From: an uncultured Pelagibacteraceae bacterium
GTDB lineage: Bacteria > Pseudomonadota > Alphaproteobacteria > Pelagibacterales > Pelagibacteraceae
Direction of reading: 5' to 3'
DNA: 64,000 nt
NCBI GenBank assembly: GCA_902632545.1
Contig: CACPCX010000002.1
Coordinates: 1 to 64,000 of the forward strand
Notes under the pieces: generated by a model
The model's input: the letters and a program-made list of their open reading frames with translations, nothing else
Told to the model about the DNA's origin: nothing
Database searches by the model: none
Program-made: the position numbers and the translations under genes
Part shown: piece by piece, positions 31,782 through 38,714 of the stretch
How positions within the stretch are numbered: position 1 is the first letter of the stretch
How the letters are laid out: each line of letters starts with the position of its first letter

Positions 31782-33008
31782 TTAATTGATATTTTTGGCT
31801 CTTTTTCTTCCAATTAGTTGAGTAAGTGCGTCAACCATAGTATCTGAAGCCTTAAATATTTCATTATTTTTAAACTCATGAGAAATATTTTTTTCTGGAT
31901 TGGTTTTATCTTCAATAACTATTCCTTCATCTGGTGAATTATTTTTTATATAAATTAATAAAAGCCATTCATCATCTGAAGCTTCATCCCATTTAACAAA
32001 TATTTCTCCTGTTTCAAATCTTCTGTCTATACATCTAAAGATAGACATATGTCTTGTTATGTGTCTTTTGTTTAATTGAAATACTAAACTGCTAGCACTT
32101 CTATAAAAGCTTTCAAGAGCAAACTCAATTTTCTGTCTAGCTAAAGTATATTCTTTTTCTTTTTGTAAAAGTGTTTCTCTATCTTCATCTCCTTGAATTT
32201 TAACTCCTAAAGCCTCTACTCTTTCTCTAATTTTTTGATCTCTTATAATTCGATATTTTTCTTTTAATTTTTCTATTCTTTGTTGTAAGCCAGCATAATC
32301 CTCTCTTTTTTCTCTTAAGGAAATTTTTTCCAATTTCTCTAATTCTTTAACCTCTCTAACTCTAAACTTTTCAATTTGCTTATCTAATTTTAATTGTTGT
32401 AAAAATTGCTTTTGTTTTTCTGCTTGTTCAATTCTTAAAAGGGCTTGTTCTTTTCTTAAGAATAATTTTATTTCTTTTGTTCTTTGTTTTTCTATTCTAA
32501 TCTCATCTTTTAAAGCTTGTTCTTTTAATTTAACTTTTAATTCAGCTTCTTTTTGCTTTTCTTTTGCAGTTTCAATCTTTTCTAATCGTTCTTTTTCTTG
32601 TTTTTCTAATTTTAACCTCCTAGCTTCATCTTTTTTTAAAATTTTATACTGTGTAATTGTGTCTGCTATTTTATCAAAAAATGCCTGGATATATTTTTCG
32701 AAACCAAAATTTAATCTAAACTTAAATTCGGGCTTTAGAGAATTTTGAAAGTTAACTACCTTTAAAAGAAAATCTGGTTTCTTTAGTATAGTAGATTTAA
32801 ACTTTTTTGAAATCTTTCTTGATTGTTTTAGTTTTTTTGATTTTTTTTGTTTTTTATTTTTTTGTTTTCTACGATTATTATTTTTTTTTACAGATTTGTT
32901 TTTAATCTTAAATTTATTTGACTTTTTAGATGTTTTTTTAACTTTTTTTTTAGTTTTTCTTTGATTTTTAGAAGTACTTTTTTTTAATTTTTTTTTCTTT
33001 TTTTTCAT
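31782..33008 (-). CDS. Lysine-rich coiled-coil protein, unknown
   Basis: A 408-residue protein from the ATG at 33008 (the ORF track uses a TTG at 33032, giving 416). The first 80 or so residues are almost all Lys, Asn, Ser and Arg (MKKKKKKLKKSTSKNQRKTK), very basic and likely disordered. About residues 120-290 are a charged heptad-like coiled coil (KLEKQEKERLEKIETAKEK and similar). The last 100 or so are a folded-looking domain including FRCIDRRFETGEIFVKWDEASDDEWLLL. No signal peptide. I do not recognise the family; a nucleic-acid- or envelope-binding scaffold is possible but not shown. Confidence 0.8.
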   Translation of the reverse strand: MKKKKKKLKKSTSKNQRKTKKKVKKTSKKSNKFKIKNKSVKKNNNRRKQKNKKQKKSKKLKQSRKISKKFKSTILKKPDFLLKVVNFQNSLKPEFKFRLNFGFEKYIQAFFDKIADTITQYKILKKDEARRLKLEKQEKERLEKIETAKEKQKEAELKVKLKEQALKDEIRIEKQRTKEIKLFLRKEQALLRIEQAEKQKQFLQQLKLDKQIEKFRVREVKELEKLEKISLREKREDYAGLQQRIEKLKEKYRIIRDQKIRERVEALGVKIQGDEDRETLLQKEKEYTLARQKIEFALESFYRSASSLVFQLNKRHITRHMSIFRCIDRRFETGEIFVKWDEASDDEWLLLIYIKNNSPDEGIVIEDKTNPEKNISHEFKNNEIFKASDTMVDALTQLIGRKRAKNIN

Positions 33009-33036
33009 TTTAAGGAAATTGATTTCTACCAATTAT

Positions 33037-34227
33037 TTATTGATAAATATAGTCTCTTGTAACAGGTGTAGAAGAATAATTCTTTGTTAATTGAAATTGG
33101 TATACAACTTGATCACCCCATTTAAATGCCATCTCACAACCAGCAAGATAAAATTCCCACATTCTAAAAAATCTTTCATCAAACATTTCAATTATTTTGT
33201 CTTTATTTCGAATGCAATTTTCTTTCCAGTGTCTTAGTGTATGTGAGTAATGAAGTCTTAAAACCTCAATATCTGCAACGATTAAGCCTGCTTTTTCAAT
33301 TGGTGTTGTTACCTCACTTAAACTTGGAGTATATCCTCCTGGAAAGATATACTTAGTGATCCATGGATGTGGATCTCTTGGTGGATTTACTGATCCTATA
33401 GTATGAATTAATGATACTCCATCATCTTTTAAAAGTTTTTCAACTTGTGAAAAAAATGTTTTATAAAATTTTCTTCCTACATGTTCAAACATCCCAACAC
33501 TGACTATTCGATCAAATTTTTCATTGAGCTCTCTATAATCCATTAACTTAAAGTCTAATTGATTTTCTAAATTAAGTTCTTTTGCTCTTTTCTTGCAGTA
33601 ATTAAATTGATTTTCTGAAAGTGTAATACCTGTTACTTCACAATTAACACTTTTTGCAATATCTATTGCTAGAGAACCCCATCCACATCCAATATCTAAA
33701 ACTTTTTGATTAGGCTTTATGTTAAGTTTTTTTATTATATGTTGAATTTTATTATTTTGAGCAGTTTCCAATGTATCTGTTGCATTTTTAAAATATGCGC
33801 ATGAGTATTGTCTTTTAGGATCTAAAAATAAGTCATAAAGATCATCTGAAATATCATAGTGATGTGAAACATTCATCTTTGATTTTTTTATAAAATTAAA
33901 ATTAGTTAAATATCTATAAGACCCTCTTAATCTATTAATTAAATAACTAAAAAAATTTAAATCACCTCTTCCAAAATTCATTAAAGAAAGATCCAAGAAA
34001 TCACTAAGTGTTCCATTTTCAATAGTTATTTCACCATTTGTATAAGCTTCACCAAAATATAAATCAGGATGAATTAGTAACTTAAAATGAAGATTTTTAT
34101 TTAAAATTTTAAGTTTTATTGGGTTTTCACTTTTTGGATTACCAATAATGTAACTTTTTGAATTTGCATCGACTAATATAAATCCATCTTTTTTAAAAAC
34201 ATTATTTAAAAATCTAGCAAGTTGCAT
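33037..34227 (-). CDS. cfa: Cyclopropane-fatty-acyl-phospholipid synthase family protein
   Basis: SAM-dependent enzyme of 396 residues in the CFA synthase family, which adds a methylene bridge to unsaturated acyl chains of phospholipids. After an N-terminal lipid-binding region, DLYDLFLDPKRQYSCAYFK and VLDIGCGWGSLAIDIAKSVNCEVTGITLSENQ form the SAM site. FDRIVSVGMFEHVGRKFYKTFF and SLIHTIGSVNPPRDPHPWITKYIFPGGYTPS follow, the family core. FAD-dependent methylfatty-acid modifiers also exist in this family, so the exact product is open. It overlaps the aldolase gene upstream by one base. Confidence 0.92.
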   Translation of the reverse strand: MQLARFLNNVFKKDGFILVDANSKSYIIGNPKSENPIKLKILNKNLHFKLLIHPDLYFGEAYTNGEITIENGTLSDFLDLSLMNFGRGDLNFFSYLINRLRGSYRYLTNFNFIKKSKMNVSHHYDISDDLYDLFLDPKRQYSCAYFKNATDTLETAQNNKIQHIIKKLNIKPNQKVLDIGCGWGSLAIDIAKSVNCEVTGITLSENQFNYCKKRAKELNLENQLDFKLMDYRELNEKFDRIVSVGMFEHVGRKFYKTFFSQVEKLLKDDGVSLIHTIGSVNPPRDPHPWITKYIFPGGYTPSLSEVTTPIEKAGLIVADIEVLRLHYSHTLRHWKENCIRNKDKIIEMFDERFFRMWEFYLAGCEMAFKWGDQVVYQFQLTKNYSSTPVTRDYIYQ

Positions 34228-35111
34228 CAGGCTGCCTTAGTATTTTTTAATGAAAAGTTTAATTTATCTAAATTATTTATTAAATCAGACTCATCTTTAG
34301 AATTTAAAATGCTAAGTGGTGGTAAAAGATTTTTATAATATATTTCTTTTTTAGTAAAATAAGTATGTAAACTTGAAATCAGATTATATTTTTCGAATTC
34401 AGCTCTTACATCGCAAAGATTTTGATTTACTGTCTGGTCTTTTCCATTATTAAAATCATCATATACTTTTCTAGCCAGTGAAGAGGTAGCATTACACGTA
34501 GCTGTAATAATTCCTGAACAACCTAATTGAAGTCCTTTAAATAATTTAGACTCTGATCCAGGTAAGACTGAAAAATTATCAATTTTTAACTTTTCAAAAA
34601 GATTATAAGAACTATCTTTTACTCCAATAATATTTTTTGGATATTTTTTTACCAAATCCTCAATACATTCAATACTGAACTTATAGCCACATAGTTTTTC
34701 AAAATTATACAGTACTATTTCACAATCAGAGATTACCTCTACTATTTTACTATAAAATTCAATTACCTCTTTATCTCCATATTTATAATATGCAGGTGGC
34801 ATAATTAAGAATCTATTAAAACCTAAAGATTTAGAAACTCTCATTAAATTAATTGTTTCACCTAAAGAATTTAAACCAGTACCAATAATATACTTTTCTT
34901 TATGCTTGCTTAAAGTCAGATGATTTAACAAATTAATTTTTTCAGAGACAGGTATAAGTTGAGCTTGCCCTGTACTTCCAAATATAGCTGCTCCGTGACA
35001 GCCATTGTCTATTACCATTTCTGCGTGTAGAATGGTTTGTTTAATATCAAGCGTTAAATCATCATTTAAGATAGACATTGAGGCCGCATAAATGCCTTTA
35101 ATTTTACTCAT
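34227..35111 (-). CDS. DapA/NanA-family aldolase, probably not dihydrodipicolinate synthase
   Basis: Class I aldolase of 294 residues with a TIM barrel. The Schiff-base Lys lies in IIGVKDSSYNLFEKL and the catalytic Tyr in IVLYNFEKLCGYKFS. The substrate loop is FGSTGQAQLIPV. Two features argue against true DHDPS: the loop has S-T instead of T-T, and after Tyr the usual YN(V/I)PxRT reads YNFEKLCGY, without the Arg that binds the dicarboxylate. YNFEKLCGYKFSIECI aligns better with NanA-type YNIPxLSGVKL. A 2-keto-3-deoxy sugar acid or N-acetylneuraminate lyase-like role is inferred. It sits next to a GT9 glycosyltransferase gene. Confidence 0.8.
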   Translation of the reverse strand: MSKIKGIYAASMSILNDDLTLDIKQTILHAEMVIDNGCHGAAIFGSTGQAQLIPVSEKINLLNHLTLSKHKEKYIIGTGLNSLGETINLMRVSKSLGFNRFLIMPPAYYKYGDKEVIEFYSKIVEVISDCEIVLYNFEKLCGYKFSIECIEDLVKKYPKNIIGVKDSSYNLFEKLKIDNFSVLPGSESKLFKGLQLGCSGIITATCNATSSLARKVYDDFNNGKDQTVNQNLCDVRAEFEKYNLISSLHTYFTKKEIYYKNLLPPLSILNSKDESDLINNLDKLNFSLKNTKAA

Positions 35112-35160
35112 AATAAAAATTTATATAAAAATATAAATTAGTAAAGTTTATAAATTAATT

Positions 35161-36123
35161 ATGAAAATATTAGCTATTCAAAATAGAATGGGCATCGGTG
35201 ATACCGTAATTTTTCTTCCTTTTATTAAGGCTATATCAAAAAAATTCAATTCACCTGTAAGTTTATTGGTAAAAGAGAACTCGAAGGCAAATGAATTTTT
35301 AAATTATACAGATTATATTGATAATATTATTTACCTGAAAAGAGATAACAAAAAAAATGAAAGACATGATGGAATATTAGGTTTCTTCAAGATAATAAAT
35401 GATATCAAAAAATATAATTTTGAAAAAGTATTTATATTTAATTCCTCTCTAAGATTTAATTTAATCGCAAGGTTGGCAGGCATTAAAGAAATAAATCAAT
35501 ACCCATTATTTGAGAAACAAAAACAACATATTACTAAACCAGCTAAAAAATTAATTAAAGATAAATTAGATATCGAAGCTAATGACAATCCTGAAATTCA
35601 ACTAGAAAATAATACAATTTATCAGTCAATGATTAAATATAAAATTAGTAAAGATGATATAAATATTTTACTAGGCATAGGTGGCTCTGGTCCTACAAAA
35701 AGAATTCCCTCTAGTACATTTCTTAAAGTTATGGAAAAAATTGAGAAACAAAATAAATGTAAATTCTTTTTAGCTACTGGTAAAAATGAAGAAGAACAAA
35801 AAATTCTGAGTGAAATATACAATTCAAGTTTTAAAGAAAAATGTTATCCTTTAGATAATTTAACTATTGCAGAAACTTTACCAATAATAAAAAATTGTAA
35901 TATTTCTATATGCAATGATACTGGATTTGCACATCTATCCTCAGCACTAGGTGTAAAAACAATTACTTTAATGGCAGATACACCCTTAATTTATGGATCT
36001 TATAGTTCAAATATGCATCCAATAATACCAGATGGCGAAACTACGGTTACTCATGACACTCTTGGAAAAGATAAAATTAATCCAGAAAAAATTTTCAATA
36101 AGTTTGTTTCATTAATTAATTAA
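35161..36123 (+). CDS. Glycosyltransferase family 9 (heptosyltransferase-like)
   Basis: A 320-residue GT-B glycosyltransferase related to ADP-heptose:LPS heptosyltransferases. The N-terminal MKILAIQNRMGIGDTVIFLPFIKAI has the family GDTV(L/I) motif. The donor-binding C-terminal domain has INILLGIGGSGPTKRIPSSTF, then CNISICNDTGFAHLSSALGVKTITLM, the NDTGxxHLA-type GT9 signature. Sugar specificity is unknown. It begins 49 bases from the divergent aldolase gene and stops in a shared TTAA with the DnaJ-like gene. Confidence 0.88.
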   Translation: MKILAIQNRMGIGDTVIFLPFIKAISKKFNSPVSLLVKENSKANEFLNYTDYIDNIIYLKRDNKKNERHDGILGFFKIINDIKKYNFEKVFIFNSSLRFNLIARLAGIKEINQYPLFEKQKQHITKPAKKLIKDKLDIEANDNPEIQLENNTIYQSMIKYKISKDDINILLGIGGSGPTKRIPSSTFLKVMEKIEKQNKCKFFLATGKNEEEQKILSEIYNSSFKEKCYPLDNLTIAETLPIIKNCNISICNDTGFAHLSSALGVKTITLMADTPLIYGSYSSNMHPIIPDGETTVTHDTLGKDKINPEKIFNKFVSLIN

Positions 36124-36623
36124 GAAATATCTTTTAAAACTATTTCTTTTGCCTCATTAACAATAGCTGATAATCTTGTCGTTTCTGGAGACACATCTGG
36201 ATGTATTTTTTTTTGAATTTTCTGATAAGCTTGATTAACTATTTCTTTGTTTGGTTTTTTGTTAATATCTAAATTTAAAATTTTATATGCTTCAGAGACA
36301 GATAAATTGCCTGAATTGTTATTTTGTGAAGGATTAAATGAAAATCTTCCACTATTTCTAAGTGTCTGAATAAGCCGATATAATGAAATCAATTGAATCA
36401 AAGACAAGCCTTTCAATTTTACTAATGCTAAGCTTGCTAAAGTCAGTGGTAATGTTAATAAAAATTTTCCACCTACAGCGAACAAAACTGCAAGAACTGC
36501 CAATAAAAATATTGTAATTAGTCTAACACTTTTTGACATTTTCTTTGGAGAAATGCTGGACCACCACCTTAATAAAAAATATAAGATAATTAAAATTATG
36601 AGTGTATAAATTATAATATTCAT
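36120..36623 (-). CDS. Membrane-anchored DnaJ-domain protein
   Basis: I use the ATG at 36623 (167 residues), preceded by an AGGAAA Shine-Dalgarno; the ORF-track TTG at 36653 overlaps the divergent peptidase gene. An N-terminal transmembrane helix (IIIYTLIILIILYFLL) and a second hydrophobic stretch (ITIFLLAVLAVLFAVGGKFLLTLPLTLAS) precede a C-terminal J-like domain, EAYKILNLDINKKPNKEIVNQAYQKIQKKIHPDVSPET, with the HPD motif that activates Hsp70. Likely a co-chaperone at the inner membrane, similar in layout to DjlA or TIM14-type proteins. Confidence 0.87.
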   Translation of the reverse strand: MNIIIYTLIILIILYFLLRWWSSISPKKMSKSVRLITIFLLAVLAVLFAVGGKFLLTLPLTLASLALVKLKGLSLIQLISLYRLIQTLRNSGRFSFNPSQNNNSGNLSVSEAYKILNLDINKKPNKEIVNQAYQKIQKKIHPDVSPETTRLSAIVNEAKEIVLKDIS

Positions 36624-36638
36624 ATATTTCCTGTTAAA

Positions 36639-38714
36639 ATGAAAGTACCACAACTTAAAAAAAAACTAGAGATAAAATCTTGTCACAATATTGAATGGGA
36701 AGATAATTATAGCTGGATTCATCAAAAAGATATTTTGGAAGTTCTAAAAGATAAATCTAAACTTGATCCTGAAGTTAAGAAGTACCTAGAGGAAGAGAAT
36801 ACTTATACAGACTTTCACTTGAAGAATACAAAAAATATTCAAAAAAAATTATTTAATGAAATTAAAGGTAGAATAAAATTGGATGATGAGTCTTTACCTT
36901 TCCAAGATCATACTTATGAATACTGGACAAAAACAACGGCTAAAGGAAATTATTCTATAAAACTGAGAAAAAAAATAGGTTCAAAAGAAATAGAGGAAAT
37001 ATGGAATGGTGATAAAGAAAAAGAAAAACTACAAACAGAGTATTTTGGTGTTGGAGATTTAGAGGTAAGTAATAACGATAAATATCTAGGATATTCTTTA
37101 GATATTAAAGGTTCTGAATATTATACAATTTATATAAGAGATATAAAATCAAACAAAATTATTTCAAAAGAAATTACAGAAACATCAGGTGGTATTACTT
37201 TTAGTTTAGATGATAAATATATATTTTATTCAAAACTTGATGAAAATCATAGAGCAAGAAAAATTTATAGACACAAAATAGGAAATTTTAATGATGAAGA
37301 TGAATTAATCTTTGAGGAAAAAAGTGAGGCTTTTACAGTTGGGATAGGAATAAGCTCAGATGAAAAGTATTATTTTATAAATAGTTCTGATCATAATACC
37401 TCAGAACAATATTATTTTGAGTCAAATGAAGAAAATCCATCTCCTAAACTTATTATTAAAAGAGAAAGAGGTGTTCTTTATTCTGTCAGCTCATGGGATG
37501 GTAAATTTTATAATCATACAAACAAAAATGCTGAAGACTTTAAAATAGATATTTGTGAAAATTTAGAAGTACAGGATTGGAAACCATTTATATTAGCTAA
37601 AGATGAGGTTTTAATTGGTGGATTAACATTTCTTAAAAATTGGATAATTCGTGGCGAAACTTCAGAAGCTTTAGATAAACTGTTTGTTAAAAATATTTCT
37701 ACGAATTTAGAAGAAGAATTAACTTTTTCTGATGAAACAGTTTATGTGCCAGGAGTTACATTAATTCAAAAAGACAGAAATACGGATGAAGTCTATTTAG
37801 GATATTCATCACCCAAAACTCCTTCTAGAGTATACAAGTACAATTTAGCAACAAAGTCTAAAGAACTTGTCAAAGAGCAAGAAATTCCTTCTGGTCATAA
37901 TAAAGATGACTATATTGTTGAGAGAGTTGAGTTTAAATCTCATGATGGAAGAATGGTTCCATTAACAATCACAAGACACAAAAAAACAAAAATTGATGGG
38001 TCTGCAAATGTTTTATTATATGGATATGGGTCTTATGGAAATTCCATGTCCCCAAGTTTTTCTTCCACAAGATTAAGTCTTATAAATAGAGATATAATTT
38101 GGGCCACAGCTCATATCAGAGGTGGAATGGAAAAAGGTATGAAATGGTGGAAGGAGGGAAAATTAACAAATAAAAAAAATACTTTTGAAGATTATATTTA
38201 TGCAGCAAAATATCTAATCGAAAAAAATTATACCTCAAAAGGAAGTATTATTGGAATGGGTGGATCGGCTGGAGGATTGTTAATGGGAGCTGCAGTCAAT
38301 CAGTCTCCTGAATTATTTTTAGGAATTATCATGGCTGTTCCTTTTGTAGATTCTTTAACAACAAATCTTGATCATTCTTTACCTTTAACTGTGGGAGAAT
38401 TTGACGAATTTGGAAATGCAAAAGAGAATAAAGAACACTTTGATTATATTTTTTCATATGCACCCTACAACAATATTAAAAAAATGGATTATCCACATAT
38501 TTTTATTACAACAAGTTTAAGTGATAATAGAGTTTTATTTGATGAACCTGCAAAGTTCACAGCAAAACTAAGAGATTACAAAACAGATAATAATTTACTT
38601 CTTTTAAAAACTGAAATGAATGCTGGTCATGGTGGAAAATCTGGAAGAGATGGCGCAATAGAAGAAATTGCTATTGACTATGCATTTGCACTTAAAATTA
38701 CAGAAAAACTTTAA
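36639..38714 (+). CDS. ptrB: S9 family oligopeptidase (oligopeptidase B-like)
   Basis: Serine peptidase of the prolyl oligopeptidase family, cutting short peptides; 691 residues without a signal peptide, so likely cytoplasmic. A seven-bladed propeller (about 70-400) precedes the hydrolase domain. The catalytic Ser is in IIGMGGSAGGLLMGAA, the Asp in SLSDNRVLFDEPAKF, and the His in MNAGHGGKSGRDG. GYGSYGNSMSPSFSS and AHIRGGMEKGMKWWKEGKL are typical of oligopeptidase B, which cleaves after Lys/Arg. It diverges from the DnaJ-like gene with a 15-base gap. Confidence 0.93.
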   Translation: MKVPQLKKKLEIKSCHNIEWEDNYSWIHQKDILEVLKDKSKLDPEVKKYLEEENTYTDFHLKNTKNIQKKLFNEIKGRIKLDDESLPFQDHTYEYWTKTTAKGNYSIKLRKKIGSKEIEEIWNGDKEKEKLQTEYFGVGDLEVSNNDKYLGYSLDIKGSEYYTIYIRDIKSNKIISKEITETSGGITFSLDDKYIFYSKLDENHRARKIYRHKIGNFNDEDELIFEEKSEAFTVGIGISSDEKYYFINSSDHNTSEQYYFESNEENPSPKLIIKRERGVLYSVSSWDGKFYNHTNKNAEDFKIDICENLEVQDWKPFILAKDEVLIGGLTFLKNWIIRGETSEALDKLFVKNISTNLEEELTFSDETVYVPGVTLIQKDRNTDEVYLGYSSPKTPSRVYKYNLATKSKELVKEQEIPSGHNKDDYIVERVEFKSHDGRMVPLTITRHKKTKIDGSANVLLYGYGSYGNSMSPSFSSTRLSLINRDIIWATAHIRGGMEKGMKWWKEGKLTNKKNTFEDYIYAAKYLIEKNYTSKGSIIGMGGSAGGLLMGAAVNQSPELFLGIIMAVPFVDSLTTNLDHSLPLTVGEFDEFGNAKENKEHFDYIFSYAPYNNIKKMDYPHIFITTSLSDNRVLFDEPAKFTAKLRDYKTDNNLLLLKTEMNAGHGGKSGRDGAIEEIAIDYAFALKITEKL

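Noticed and set aside
32780-33008. T-rich stretch resembling a low-complexity or assembly artefact
   Set aside because: The minus-strand frame is open throughout and encodes Lys mixed with Asn, Ser and Arg codons rather than a pure homopolymer, so I kept it as coding.
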